DNA of 64,000 nt from Pseudooceanicola sediminis (GCF_003575965.1 NZ_QWJJ01000006.1:62001-126000), one strand, 5' to 3'; counted from the first letter of the stretch, positions 1 through 9,670 are shown. Numbers and translations: made by a program. Notes: generated by a model from the sequence alone, not told the origin.

Positions 1-1021
1 AATGCCCGGCCTCGGTGCCATAGCTGACGACATGGGTGCCATTGTCACCGGTCAGCCGCCGCGCCAGCTCCTCGGCCGCGCCGTTCACCTCGGGGGCAAG
101 ACCGGGGGCCATGAACTTGGGCTGGATCTCGATAAAGGTCTCGGGGCGGATCGCCTGCATCGCGGCCTCCACGCGCGCCACCTCGGCGCGGTACGCATCT
201 TCGTATATCTGCGGGTCTTCGCCCGGCACACAGCGGAACGACATCACGAATTCGCAGCGCTTGGCGGTGATGTTATGGGCGGTGCCACCTTCGATCATGC
301 CGACGTGGGCATTGGTCCAGGGTGGATTGAACAGCGCATCGGTGCCCTCTGCCCCCTTGGCCATGTTCGCGTCGTTGACGCCGTTGGCCCAAGTGATCAG
401 CTTGGCCCCCTCCATGATGGCCGACACCCCGGTGTGCGACAGCGAGGAATGCACCTCGAACCCGTGCACGATGGTGTCAAAGGCGATACCCGCCTTGTGC
501 CCGGTCACCGGCTGCATCATCGACGGCTCGCCAATGATCGCGACCCGCCCCCGCGGCAGCTTGTCCGCGACATCGCGCAGCAACGGGTCGGCGCCGATCA
601 CGCCGATCTCCTCGTCATAGGTCAGTGCGATCTGAACGGGGCGCGCCAGATCGCGGCCCGCGCCTTCGGCCAGCGCCCAGATGGCCAGCGCGTCAAAGGA
701 TTTCATGTCGACGCAGCCGCGCCCGAAATACTTGCCGTCCCGCTCCACCACCTTAAAGGGATCGCTGGACCACGCCTGCCCGTCGACGGGCACAACGTCC
801 GTATGGCCCGACAGCACCACCGCGCCCTCCTCCATCGGCCCGGCATGGGCCATCAGACCGGCCTTGGGTTCGCTCGGGTGCAGGTGACGCACGCAGGTGA
901 CGCCGTGTTCCTCCAGATAGTCCTGAACCCAGTCGATCAGCGCAAGGTTGCTGTCCCGGCTGACGGTGGGAAATGCCACAAGGGTCTGCATGATCTCGAG
1001 GGGACTGAGGCGAGAGCTCAT
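1..1021 (-). CDS. argE: Acetylornithine deacetylase / M20 family metallopeptidase (partial, C-terminus outside window)
   Basis: My reverse-strand translation starts MSSRLSPLEIMQTLVAFPTV and runs off the left edge after about 340 residues, against roughly 385-390 usual for ArgE. Visible family motifs are SGHTDVVP (metal-binding His and Asp), GRGCVDMK (bridging Asp) and the catalytic pair in YDEEIG. ArgE deacylates N2-acetylornithine in arginine synthesis, but M20 members also cleave other acylated amino acids. It follows the fused ABC ATPase on the same strand after about 250 bases, so a role in hydrolysing an imported peptide or acyl amino acid is also possible. The ribosome-binding site is weak. 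The family call is firm; the exact substrate is inferred. Confidence 0.85.
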   Translation of the reverse strand, partial: MSSRLSPLEIMQTLVAFPTVSRDSNLALIDWVQDYLEEHGVTCVRHLHPSEPKAGLMAHAGPMEEGAVVLSGHTDVVPVDGQAWSSDPFKVVERDGKYFGRGCVDMKSFDALAIWALAEGAGRDLARPVQIALTYDEEIGVIGADPLLRDVADKLPRGRVAIIGEPSMMQPVTGHKAGIAFDTIVHGFEVHSSLSHTGVSAIMEGAKLITWANGVNDANMAKGAEGTDALFNPPWTNAHVGMIEGGTAHNITAKRCEFVMSFRCVPGEDPQIYEDAYRAEVARVEAAMQAIRPETFIEIQPKFMAPGLAPEVNGAAEELARRLTGDNGTHVVSYGTEAGH

Positions 1022-1271
1022 CTTCTGTCTTCTTTCAATTGGCTTCCTTCCGTCGAACGCGATGGAAAGAGGCGCCGCAATGCGGCATCACGCCGAACAC
1101 ACCGGCATCTTTTGCAAACCCGGCGACGCACCGCAGCACCACCGCACCGTTCTGGCCCCATCACCGGCCCGCTGCAAGGTGCAGCCAAGGCCGGGCGCAC
1201 CCGCGCCGGACCTGTGCACACTTGCGGGGCAAAAGGACGCCACGACAGCACGGCAGCGGACGCCGTTCCGC

Positions 1272-3131
1272 TCAGTACCCGCTGTCTGTCACCAGCAGAT
1301 AGTGATCCTCGCCCACCTTCTGATAGACCGACGGTTCGGGCTGATAATCCAGATCGTGTATCGGTGACGGGATCGGCTTGAAGTTCAGCTCATGCTCGCT
1401 CTTGCGGCGGGTCGGATCGGCAATCGGCACAGCCTGCATCAGCGCCTGCGTATAGGGGTGGCGCGGGTCCTCAAAGATCGCGCGGCGGCTGCCGATCTCG
1501 ACGATCCGCCCCAGGTACATGACCCCGACGCGGTGGCTGACCCGTTCAACGACCGCCATGTCATGACTGATGAACAGAAAGGACAGGCCCAGCTCGGCCT
1601 GCAATTCCATCATCAGGTTCAGCACCTGCGCCTGGACCGATACATCCAGGGCACTGACGGATTCATCCGACACGATCAACTTGGGGTTCAGCGCCAGCGC
1701 GCGGGCAATGGCCACCCTCTGACGCTGGCCGCCCGACAGCTCATGCGGATATCGCCGCATGAAGCTGCGCGGCAGCTCGACCCGGTCGAACAGCATCTCG
1801 ATCCGCTCCTGCATGGCGCGCCCCTTCAGCGTGCCGTAGTTTCGCATCGGTTCGGCCACCTGATCGGACAGCTGCATCTGCGGGTTCAGGCTGGCAAAGG
1901 GATCCTGAAAGATCATCTGCATGTCCAGACGCGCCCGACGCAGATCGCCCTGGTTCAGCGCGATGATGTCTGTGCCGCCCAGTTCGACCTGCCCCGACAG
2001 CGGCTCGATCAGCCGCAGCAGCGACCGCCCGGCGGTGGATTTTCCACAACCCGACTCGCCCACCAGGCTCAGCGTCTGGCCCTTGTTGATGTCGAACGAG
2101 ATATCCTCCACCGCGTGCACGTTGGCGACGGTCCGGCGCAGCACGCCGCCCTTGACGGGAAAGCGCGTGGTCAGGTTGCGCACGCTCAGCAGCACCTCGT
2201 CGCTGCCGCGGATCGGCGCGATGTCCTGCCCTTCGACGCCGAACAGCTTCATCGGTTCGGGGAAATCCTTGCCGGTCATGTCGCCCAGCTTGGGCACCGC
2301 TGCCAGCAGCGCCTTGGTATAATCATGCACCGGAGCGTGGAATATCTGCTCCACCGGGCCTTCCTCGACCTTGTTGCCCCGGAACATCACGACCACGCGG
2401 TCGGCCATCTGCGCCACCACGGCCATGTCGTGCGTGATGAACATCACGGCGGTGCCCGTCTCGCGTTTCAGCCGGTCCATCAGGGCCAGGATCTCGGCCT
2501 GGATGGTCACGTCCAGGGCGGTCGTCGGCTCATCCGCGATCAGCAGGCGCGGCTCGCACGCCAGGGCCATGGCGATGACGACGCGCTGACGCATCCCTCC
2601 CGACAGCTCATGCGGGTACTGCTTGATCCGCCGCTCCGGTTCGGGGATGCGGACCTCTCGCAGCAGCTCCACCGCCCGTTTCATCGCGGCCTTGCGGTTC
2701 ATCCCCTTGTGCAGGATCAGCCCTTCGGACAATTGCCGCCCGATGGTGAAGACCGGGTTCAGCGCCGTCATCGGCTCCTGAAAGATCATTCCGATCTCAT
2801 TGCCCCGGATCGTGCGCATCAACCCCTGATCGGCCTGCGCCAGATCCACCTCACCCCCGCCCTTGCGATCAAAAATGAGGCGCCCGCCCGAAATCTCGCC
2901 GCCGCCATATTCCACCAGCCGCATCAGCGACAGAGACGACACAGACTTGCCCGACCCGGATTCGCCCACGACGCAGACGGTTTCACCGGGGTTGATGGTA
3001 AAGGAGATGTCCTCGACCCCGACCACCGGCCCGTCCTTTGTCTGAAAGGACACCCGCAGGTTCTCGATACGGGCGATATGCCCGGTGTCGGGCTGCGCTG
3101 TCGGGCTCGGGGGGGGCGACGTGTCCAGCAT
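1272..3131 (-). CDS. Peptide/nickel-type ABC transporter, fused double ATP-binding protein
   Basis: A 619-residue protein carries two complete ABC ATPase domains of the DppD and DppF type in one chain. The first has Walker A GESGSGKS at residues 56-63 and the signature LSGGMRQR; the second has GESGCGKS and LSGGQRQR. Each is followed by the oligopeptide-transporter C-terminal extension typical of this family. It energises uptake through the two inner-membrane permeases encoded divergently on the other strand (5278-7270), together with the binding protein at 3406. Fused ATPases of this type (GsiA/YejF-like) are common in alphaproteobacteria. The substrate cannot be told from sequence; di- or oligopeptides are the default. 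Confidence 0.93.
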   Translation of the reverse strand: MLDTSPPPSPTAQPDTGHIARIENLRVSFQTKDGPVVGVEDISFTINPGETVCVVGESGSGKSVSSLSLMRLVEYGGGEISGGRLIFDRKGGGEVDLAQADQGLMRTIRGNEIGMIFQEPMTALNPVFTIGRQLSEGLILHKGMNRKAAMKRAVELLREVRIPEPERRIKQYPHELSGGMRQRVVIAMALACEPRLLIADEPTTALDVTIQAEILALMDRLKRETGTAVMFITHDMAVVAQMADRVVVMFRGNKVEEGPVEQIFHAPVHDYTKALLAAVPKLGDMTGKDFPEPMKLFGVEGQDIAPIRGSDEVLLSVRNLTTRFPVKGGVLRRTVANVHAVEDISFDINKGQTLSLVGESGCGKSTAGRSLLRLIEPLSGQVELGGTDIIALNQGDLRRARLDMQMIFQDPFASLNPQMQLSDQVAEPMRNYGTLKGRAMQERIEMLFDRVELPRSFMRRYPHELSGGQRQRVAIARALALNPKLIVSDESVSALDVSVQAQVLNLMMELQAELGLSFLFISHDMAVVERVSHRVGVMYLGRIVEIGSRRAIFEDPRHPYTQALMQAVPIADPTRRKSEHELNFKPIPSPIHDLDYQPEPSVYQKVGEDHYLLVTDSGY

Positions 3132-3194
3132 GTACCAACCTGAAAGAGTGAATGTTGCCCGACGCTACAGACGGTTTCGCCAAAATGTCAAACG

Positions 3195-3211
3195 CCGGTC
3201 CGGCTGACCGG
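3195..3211. promoter_or_regulatory. Inverted repeat in the divergent ABC promoter region
   Basis: CCGGTC (3195-3200) and GACCGG (3206-3211) form a 6-base inverted repeat with a 5-base spacer. It lies between the divergent ATPase gene (start 3131) and the binding-protein gene (start 3406). It could be an operator shared by both arms or just a leader hairpin. No regulator gene is adjacent. Confidence 0.25.
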
Positions 3212-3405
3212 GCCTTCCCTCTGCGTCAGCGGCGGCGAAGGCTTGCAATTTGAACGAATCCGCTTTTCGATGCCTTCACCCGCGGGGGTCGGTGCGGCAC
3301 AGGCCGTGCACGACGCACGGTTGCGCCATCACCCGGCACTCCGCATGGCACCCTGCGACAACAACCGGTCCGAAAAAAGGCCGGGCATCCAACTGGGAGA
3401 TATCT

Positions 3406-5112
3406 ATGAAACTGAAAACCATTTTGCTGGGGGCGGCGGCTGCATTCGCCATGGCCCCGGCGGCGATGGCGGAACGCGGCGCCGATGGCCACGTCAACGT
3501 CATCTACTGGCAGGCGCCCTCGATCCTGAACCCCTACCTGTCCGGCGGGACCAAGGACATCGAAAGCTCCTCGATCATCCTCGAACCCCTTGGCCGCTAT
3601 GACCCCGACGGCAACCTGGTGCCCTTTCTCGCGACCGAAATCCCGACGGTCGAAAATGGCGGCGTCTCCGAGGATCTGACCTCGATCACCTGGAAGATCA
3701 AACCGGATCTCCTGTGGTCTGACGGCACCCCCCTCACCTCCGAAGATGTCGTCTTTACCGCCGAATACTGCATGGACCCGCAGGGCGGCTGCGCGCAGCT
3801 GTCGAAATTCAACGGCATCAAGACGGTCGAAGCGGTCGATGACCTGACCGTCAAGGTCACCTTCGCCACGCCGCAGCCCAACCCCTATGGCGCGTTCATG
3901 GGCGGCCAGTCCCCGATCCTCCAGAAGGCCCAGTTCAAGGATTGCACCGGCGGACGCGCCGCCGAATGCACCGAGGCGAACTTCAACCCCATCGGCACCG
4001 GCCCCTTCGTCGTCGACGAATTCAAGCCGAACGACGTGATTTCCCTCTCGGCCAACCCCAACTACCGCGATGCGGCGAAACCCGCGTTCGCCACCATGAC
4101 CTTCAAGGGCGGCGGCGATGCCACTGCGGCGGGTCGTGCCGTGCTGGAAACCGGCGAATTCGATTACGCCTGGAACCTGCAACTGGCCCCCGAGGTGCTG
4201 GAACAGATGGCGCAGGGCGGCAAGGGTGAAACCGTCGCGGCCTTCGGCACGCTGGTCGAACGGATCGAGATGAACCTGACCGACCCCTCGCCCGATCTGC
4301 CCCCCGAAACCCGCGCCACGGTCGATGCACCGCACCCGATCCTGTCGGACCTGAACGTGCGCAAGGCCCTGTCGATGGCCATCGACCGCGAGATCCTCGT
4401 CGAAATCGGCTACGGTCAGGCGGGTCGCCCGACCTGCAACCTGGTGCCCGCACCGGAAATGTACGCCTCGCCCAACAAGGAATGCATCCCGCAGGACATC
4501 GAAGGCGCCAAGGCGCTGCTGGACGAAGCCGGCTGGACCGACACCGACGGTGACGGCATCCGCGACAAGGACGGCAAGAAGCTCAGCCTGCTGTTCCAAT
4601 CCTCGACCAACGCCGTGCGCCAGAACTTCCAGGACGCGATCAAGGCATGGTGGGGTGAAATCGGCGTCGAAACCGAACTGCGCAACGTCTCGGCCTCGGT
4701 CTTCTTCGGCGGCGATCCCGGCTCGCCCGATACCTTCCAGAAGTTCTATGCCGATGTCGAAATGTACGCCAACAACTTCGACGGCACCGATCCGCAGGCC
4801 TACCTGGCCCAGTATCGCTGCGGCAACGAACCCAAGCCGTCTTCGCAGTGGCAGGGCGAAAACATCAACCGCTTCTGCGATCCCGCCTATGATGCCATGC
4901 TGGATGAGCTGGCAAAGACTGGCGAACTCGACAAGCGCGGCGAAATCGCCAAGAAGCTGAACGAGATGCTGACCAAGGACACCTACACCATCGTCCCGCT
5001 GGTCGACCGTGGCCGCGTCTCGGCGCACTCCAACACGCTCGGTGGCGTGGCGCTCAACACCTGGGACAGCGAGCTTTGGAACGTTGCCGACTGGTACCGG
5101 ATCAAGGAGTGA
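3406..5112 (+). CDS. ABC transporter periplasmic substrate-binding protein, SBP_bac_5 family
   Basis: The protein has 568 residues. The start at 3406 is chosen because GGGAG lies six bases upstream and the product begins with a clean signal peptide (MKLKTILLGAAAAFAMAPAAMA, predicted cleavage after residue 22). The open frame extends further upstream but gives no signal peptide. The mature part has the extended two-lobed layout of DppA/OppA-type proteins, with phrases such as VRKALSMAIDRE and the ligand-lobe W/Y-rich C-terminus. It captures substrate in the periplasm for the permeases encoded downstream. GC-rich hairpins follow the gene and may raise its mRNA level above that of the permeases. 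Substrate unknown. Confidence 0.93.
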   Translation: MKLKTILLGAAAAFAMAPAAMAERGADGHVNVIYWQAPSILNPYLSGGTKDIESSSIILEPLGRYDPDGNLVPFLATEIPTVENGGVSEDLTSITWKIKPDLLWSDGTPLTSEDVVFTAEYCMDPQGGCAQLSKFNGIKTVEAVDDLTVKVTFATPQPNPYGAFMGGQSPILQKAQFKDCTGGRAAECTEANFNPIGTGPFVVDEFKPNDVISLSANPNYRDAAKPAFATMTFKGGGDATAAGRAVLETGEFDYAWNLQLAPEVLEQMAQGGKGETVAAFGTLVERIEMNLTDPSPDLPPETRATVDAPHPILSDLNVRKALSMAIDREILVEIGYGQAGRPTCNLVPAPEMYASPNKECIPQDIEGAKALLDEAGWTDTDGDGIRDKDGKKLSLLFQSSTNAVRQNFQDAIKAWWGEIGVETELRNVSASVFFGGDPGSPDTFQKFYADVEMYANNFDGTDPQAYLAQYRCGNEPKPSSQWQGENINRFCDPAYDAMLDELAKTGELDKRGEIAKKLNEMLTKDTYTIVPLVDRGRVSAHSNTLGGVALNTWDSELWNVADWYRIKE

Positions 5113-5119
5113 TCCATCC

Positions 5120-5185
5120 CCGGGGTCGGGCCCTGCGCCCGGCCCCGGATCTTGCGTACTGGTGCCGGGCCGCGTGTCCGGCACC
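5120..5185 (+). other. Two tandem GC-rich hairpins between binding protein and permease genes
   Basis: The first stem pairs 5120-5131 with 5137-5148 (12 pairs including one G-T). The second pairs GGTGCCGG at 5161-5168 with CCGGCACC at 5178-5185. Neither is followed by a T tract. This position, between a binding protein and its permeases, is where mRNA-stabilising hairpins that give the binding protein its excess are commonly found. That role is inferred. Confidence 0.55.
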
Positions 5186-5277
5186 GGATTCTGCGCAGCG
5201 GAGCACTTTTGCCTGACCTGCCTCCTCTGACTTCAGGTCACGGCGCGACAGTTCACTCCTGACCCCCGGGACACCCC

Positions 5278-6300
5278 ATGCTGACATTCACCATCCGACG
5301 GCTCATCATCGCCGTCCCCACCCTGCTATTCATCGCCGTCGTGATTTTCGGGCTGTTGCAGCTCGCCCCCGGCGACCCGATGGCACAGGTTCCCCTGACC
5401 GTGCCCCCCGAAGTCAAGGAACGCATGCGCGAGGCCCTCGGCCTGGGCGAGCCGATCCATGTGCAATTCTGGAAATGGATCGTGCAGTTCTTCTGGATCG
5501 AACCCCAGGTCTTCATCGACAATGTCTTTGGCACCCACCTGGCCGACGGCAAGCTGCGCGTCCTGTCCTGGCAGACCCGGTCCCCGGTGATGGACATCGT
5601 GGTCCAGCGGATGCCCCAGACCCTGTGGGTTGTCGGCATGTCGTACCTCGTCGGCATCCTGATCGCCCTGCCCATCGGCATCTATTCGGCCTACCGGCAG
5701 TATTCGATCTTCGATCAGCTCGGCACTTTCATCGCGATGATCGGCTTTTCGGTGCCCACCTTCTTTACCGGCGTGCTGCTGATCGTGATCTTCTCGGTCA
5801 ACATGGACCGCGACAGCTTCTGGTGGTTTCCCTCGATCTACGACACCACGCTCCAGGTCACCGACTGGGCCAGCTTTGGCCAGCAGATCCGCCAGATGGC
5901 GATGCCGGTGACCGTGCTTGCGCTCTATAACGCCGCGCAGATCTCGCGGTTCATGCGGGCCTCGATGCTCGACAACCTCAACCAGGATTACGTGCGCACG
6001 GCCCGCGCCAAGGGCGTCGGTGAACGCGCCGTCGTCATGGTGCATGTGCTGCGCAACTCGCTGATCCCGGTCGTGACGGTCATCGCGCTCGGCGTGCCGC
6101 AGGTCTTTGGCGGGGCCATCATCACCGAACAGGTCTTCAAGGTGAACGGCCTCGGCCAGCTGCTGATCGGCGCGATCGAGGCGAACGACCTGCCGATGGT
6201 GCAGACGCTGACCTTCATCTTCGCGGTCCTGATCGTGCTCTTCAACCTGATTGCCGACGTCCTCTACGGCATCCTCGACCCACGGATCCGCTATGACTGA
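5278..6300 (+). CDS. ABC transporter permease, DppB/OppB type
   Basis: A 340-residue inner-membrane permease. It opens with the classic first helix (MLTFTIRRLIIAVPTLLFIA), followed by about five more hydrophobic segments. The cytoplasmic EAA loop that docks the ATPase is visible as ARAKGVGERAVVMVHVLRNS. It forms the channel with the next gene product, which it overlaps by eight bases, indicating translational coupling. Length and helix order match the DppB family. The 165-base gap from the binding-protein gene holds only hairpins. Confidence 0.93.
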   Translation: MLTFTIRRLIIAVPTLLFIAVVIFGLLQLAPGDPMAQVPLTVPPEVKERMREALGLGEPIHVQFWKWIVQFFWIEPQVFIDNVFGTHLADGKLRVLSWQTRSPVMDIVVQRMPQTLWVVGMSYLVGILIALPIGIYSAYRQYSIFDQLGTFIAMIGFSVPTFFTGVLLIVIFSVNMDRDSFWWFPSIYDTTLQVTDWASFGQQIRQMAMPVTVLALYNAAQISRFMRASMLDNLNQDYVRTARAKGVGERAVVMVHVLRNSLIPVVTVIALGVPQVFGGAIITEQVFKVNGLGQLLIGAIEANDLPMVQTLTFIFAVLIVLFNLIADVLYGILDPRIRYD

Positions 6301-7270
6301 GCCGACACACACCCCCGAAAACGAACCCGTCGTCGAAACCGGCGGCGCCACCCTTGCCGGGGGCGTCATCCCGCAGCCCATGCCCTCGGCCCCGCCCCGC
6401 AGCCAATGGCTCGATGTCTGGCACCAGTTCCGCCACCACAAGGGCGCGATGGCCGGCGGCATCGTCTTCCTGTTCATCGTGCTGGCGGTTTTCCTCGGCC
6501 CCTACCTGTGGGATCTCGACCCGGCCAAGATCGACTTTCGCGCCCGCAACAACGGCCCCAGCTGGGCGCACCCCTTCGGCACCGACCAGCTGGGGCGCGA
6601 CATGATGGCCCGCCTGATGGCCGGTGGTCAGGTCTCCCTCGCCGTCGGCATCACCGCGATGCTGCTGGCGCTGGTCCTCGGCTCGCTCATCGGGATCCTG
6701 GCGGGCTATTTCCGTCGGCTCGACAACATCCTGATGCGGATGACCGACCTGTTCCTGGCGCTGCCCCTGCTGCCCTTGCTGCTGGTCATGGTCCTGCTGT
6801 TCCGCGAACCGCTGTCGGCCGCCTTCGGCATCGAGACGGGGATCTTCATCCTGATCGTCACCGCCATCGGCGTCACCTCCTGGATGCCGACGGCGCGCAT
6901 CGTGCGCGGCGACGTGCTGGCCCTGAAGGAGCGCGAGTTCGTGCTGGCCGCGCGCTCCATCGGCACCACGAACCTGATGATGATCCTGCGGCACATCCTG
7001 CCCAACGTGATCTCGCCCATCGTCGTCTCGGCCACGCTGGGCATCGCCAACGCGATCATCACCGAAAGCGCGCTGTCCTTCCTCGGCCTCGGCTTTCCGC
7101 CGGACTTTCCGACCTGGGGGCGGCTGCTGTTCGATGCCGTCGACTACATGCAGCAAAACCCCGAACGCGTGGTCATGCCCGGCATCGCCATCTCGCTGAC
7201 CGTCCTGTCGGTGAACTACCTCGGGGACGGGCTGCGCGACGCCCTCGACCCGCGCATCCGCGGCCGCTAA
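6293..7270 (+). CDS. ABC transporter permease, DppC/OppC type
   Basis: The 325-residue second permease of the system. The ATG at 6293 overlaps the end of the previous gene, so the two are coupled. A hydrophilic N-terminus of about 45 residues, longer than in many DppC proteins, precedes the first helix (GGIVFLFIVLAVFLGPYLW). The EAA loop is LAARSIGTTNLMMILRHILP, and the C-terminal phrase ALSFLGLGFPPDFPTWG is characteristic of the OppC/DppC family. It pairs with the upstream permease and is driven by the divergent fused ATPase. Confidence 0.93.
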   Translation: MTEPTHTPENEPVVETGGATLAGGVIPQPMPSAPPRSQWLDVWHQFRHHKGAMAGGIVFLFIVLAVFLGPYLWDLDPAKIDFRARNNGPSWAHPFGTDQLGRDMMARLMAGGQVSLAVGITAMLLALVLGSLIGILAGYFRRLDNILMRMTDLFLALPLLPLLLVMVLLFREPLSAAFGIETGIFILIVTAIGVTSWMPTARIVRGDVLALKEREFVLAARSIGTTNLMMILRHILPNVISPIVVSATLGIANAIITESALSFLGLGFPPDFPTWGRLLFDAVDYMQQNPERVVMPGIAISLTVLSVNYLGDGLRDALDPRIRGR

Positions 7271-7287
7271 GGTCCGGCGCAAGACAC

Positions 7288-7311
7288 CCCCGCGGCCACC
7301 GCGCCGCGGGG
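7288..7311 (+). terminator. GC hairpin after the permease genes
   Basis: CCCCGCGG (7288-7295) pairs with CCGCGGGG (7304-7311), just after the permease stop codon. There is no T tract, so intrinsic termination is uncertain; it may simply protect the 3' end. Confidence 0.4.
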
Positions 7312-7331
7312 ATCACCTACCGAAAGACCCC

Positions 7332-8222
7332 ATGTCCCACCGCGCCTATTACGCCGGGATCGCGCTGCGCCTGACCTCGGCCTTCCTGATCACCGCCATG
7401 TCCGCTGCCGTTCACGGCGTCGCCGCCACCGTCCCGGTCGGGCAAATCATGTTCTGGCGCTCGGCCGTCGCGCTGATCCCGATCCTGGGCTACATGGCGT
7501 GGCACGGCAATTTCCCCGCCGCCCTGCACAGCCGCTATCCCCGCCTGCATGTCACACGCGGGATGCTCGGCGCATTTTCCATGGCGCTGTCCTTTGTGTC
7601 GCTGGCCTATCTGCCCGTCGCCAATGCACAGGCGCTGGCCTATCTCGCTCCGGTCCTCAGCCTGCCGATGGCCGCCATCCTGCTGCGCGAAAAACTCTCG
7701 CCCGCGATAATCGCCGCCGTCGCCTTCGGCTTTGCAGGCGTCGTCGCCCTGCTGTGGGAGGCCCTGGAAATGCCCGGTGACGGCGCGCTGATCGGCGTCG
7801 CCGCAGGCCTCGCCTATGCGCTGACGATGGCCTTCGTGCGGGTCCATACCAAGCGGATGACGGTGACCGAATCCTCCTCGACCATCGCCTTCTACTTTGC
7901 CGTGGTCGCGGCCCTCGTCGGTCTTGCCACCCTGCCCTTCGGCTGGGTCGCCCTGAACGGCACACATTACACCTGGCTGATCCTCGCCGGGCTGCTCGGC
8001 GGTATCGGGCACATCGTCTCGAACGAGGCGACGGCCCGCGCGCCGGTCAGCACGCTGGCGCCCTTCGACTTTACCGGGCTGATCTGGGCGCTCGGGTTCG
8101 ACCTGATCCTGTTTGCCACCTTTCCCGGCCCGCTGGGCCTTGTCGGGGTCGTCGCCATCACCGCCGCCGCCCTGCTGGTCACCTTTGCCGGGCATCCCCG
8201 GCGGGTGCCGCCCGGCAAATGA
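7332..8222 (+). CDS. DMT-superfamily (EamA) transporter
   Basis: A 296-residue, very hydrophobic protein with two EamA repeats and about ten membrane helices. It begins in the pattern of drug/metabolite transporters (ALRLTSAFLITAMSAAVHGV) and has the typical half-repeat phrase LAYLAPVLSLPMAAILLREK near residue 115. Such proteins export or exchange small metabolites; the substrate cannot be predicted here. It lies 61 bases beyond the permease gene on the same strand with a hairpin between, so it may be a separate unit. It converges with the DUF3422 gene. Confidence 0.85.
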   Translation: MSHRAYYAGIALRLTSAFLITAMSAAVHGVAATVPVGQIMFWRSAVALIPILGYMAWHGNFPAALHSRYPRLHVTRGMLGAFSMALSFVSLAYLPVANAQALAYLAPVLSLPMAAILLREKLSPAIIAAVAFGFAGVVALLWEALEMPGDGALIGVAAGLAYALTMAFVRVHTKRMTVTESSSTIAFYFAVVAALVGLATLPFGWVALNGTHYTWLILAGLLGGIGHIVSNEATARAPVSTLAPFDFTGLIWALGFDLILFATFPGPLGLVGVVAITAAALLVTFAGHPRRVPPGK

Positions 8223-8239
8223 CCGGCAAATGACCGGCC

Positions 8240-9517
8240 TCAGTGCAGCCTCTTGCGAATGCGGCGGATCATCCACCACACCACCAGCACGACAAGGGGC
8301 GTGACCATCGCCAGCAGCATCCCCTTGCTCAGATGCGCCGCATCGGCCAGTGGATAGGACAGATACCCCACCAGCGACACGGCGTAATAGCTGATCGCCA
8401 CCACCGACAGCCCCTCGACCGTCTGTTGCAGGCGCAACTGCGCATCGGCGCGCTGGTCCATGCTGGCCAGCAGCGCCTGATTCTGGGCACTGCGCTCGAC
8501 GTCCACCCGCGTGCGCAGCAACTCGCCCACCCGGATCGCCCGGGCCGACATTGCCGCCAGCCGCGCCTCGGCCGCGCGCACGGTGCGCATGGCCGGATCG
8601 TAGCGCCGCATCATGAATTCGCCAAAGGTCTGCCGCCCGCGAAACCGTTCCTCGCGCAGCATCGCCACCCGTTCGCGCAGGATCGCCTCATACGCCTTTG
8701 TCGCCGCCAGCCGATAGGCGGCCTGCGCGGCAATGTCCTCCAGCTCTGCCGATACGCTCAGCAGCCCCGCCAGCGTATCCTCCGACCGGGTCGCATCATC
8801 GCGCATCGTGCCGATCAGCCGGGTCAGCTCCGCGTCGATCCGCGCCATGTCAGGTTCCAGCGCACGCACCCGCGCCAGCCCCAGCATCGACATGGCGCGA
8901 TAGGTTTCGATTTCGCACAGCCGCTGGACCACCCGCCCGATCCGCCGGGTGCCGATGCCATCGTTGGTAAAGACTGAAAACCGCGCATGACCCGCAGGAT
9001 CGATGCGGAAATCCCCCGCGATGATCGCGTCGCGCTCGATCGCATGGGCAATCGCCAGGCTTTCCCCGACGAACCAATCCTCGATCTGATCATGCACCTC
9101 GTCCTCGCCCCGGCTCGGCTCCACCCGCAACAGGATCGAGGTAACGCGCCGCCCCGGCGCCTGCTCCAGCCAGTCCTGCGGAAAGACATCGAAGGACGCC
9201 GGATCGAAGGGACGTTCCGGCACGCCATCGCTGAACACCGTATAGGTCACGAACTCGGTATGGCTTTCCCATTTCAGCATGTGCCGCCCGATCTCGCCCG
9301 ACCAATGGGTCGCGCCGGGCTGCGGGTGCGCCGCGCCGTGCCGGTCCAGCAGGTCGATCAGGTGTGCCCGCTCGGCCGCGCGGTTGCGCGCCGCCACCGG
9401 GCCTTCGGCTTTCAACGCCAGAAACGCGACGCTGCACGGCGATTTCAGCGTCGGAAAGGGCCGCGCGTGCAGTTCGTTGACCAGGGGATAGCGTAGCGGA
9501 TGATCGTTCAGCGGCAT
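8240..9517 (-). CDS. DUF3422 family membrane-anchored protein
   Basis: A 425-residue protein starting MPLNDHPLRYPLVNELHARP, the recognisable DUF3422 opening (a conserved RYPLxNELHARP). A large soluble, largely helical region is followed by two membrane segments at the C-terminus (about residues 365-420), ending in a basic tail. No enzymatic motif is known for the family and I cannot assign a function. It is convergent with the transporter gene, 17 bases apart. Its upstream region carries the CGGTATCTGAA repeat element, in the orientation reading toward this gene. Confidence 0.85.
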   Translation of the reverse strand: MPLNDHPLRYPLVNELHARPFPTLKSPCSVAFLALKAEGPVAARNRAAERAHLIDLLDRHGAAHPQPGATHWSGEIGRHMLKWESHTEFVTYTVFSDGVPERPFDPASFDVFPQDWLEQAPGRRVTSILLRVEPSRGEDEVHDQIEDWFVGESLAIAHAIERDAIIAGDFRIDPAGHARFSVFTNDGIGTRRIGRVVQRLCEIETYRAMSMLGLARVRALEPDMARIDAELTRLIGTMRDDATRSEDTLAGLLSVSAELEDIAAQAAYRLAATKAYEAILRERVAMLREERFRGRQTFGEFMMRRYDPAMRTVRAAEARLAAMSARAIRVGELLRTRVDVERSAQNQALLASMDQRADAQLRLQQTVEGLSVVAISYYAVSLVGYLSYPLADAAHLSKGMLLAMVTPLVVLVVWWMIRRIRKRLH

Positions 9518-9615
9518 GGCATGTCGTTCCGTCTCAGGGGGCGTCAGGCCGCCTTGTTAGCCCCGCACGCTGCCCCTGAAAAGGCATTTATCAATATTTT
9601 CAATGCGTTAGCGGA

Positions 9616-9627
9616 ATACCTTGGTAT
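9616..9627. promoter_or_regulatory. Short palindrome upstream of DUF3422
   Basis: ATACC (9616-9620) and GGTAT (9623-9627) form a 12-base palindrome about 100 bases upstream of the DUF3422 start, between the gene and the repeat element. It may be an operator; there is no direct evidence. Confidence 0.2.
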
Positions 9628-9670
9628 ACTGGCGCACGAAGCGGCATCCGGGCCGGGGCGTCGACAGAAA

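Noticed and set aside
1392..3143. Long plus-strand ORF (583 codons) opposite the fused ABC ATPase
   Set aside because: Antisense to a clearly homologous gene, His/Arg/Gln-rich with no domain; a by-product of high-GC third codon positions.
3226..5184. Long minus-strand ORF (652 codons) opposite the binding-protein gene
   Set aside because: Mirror of a real gene with a signal peptide and family motifs; no homology of its own.
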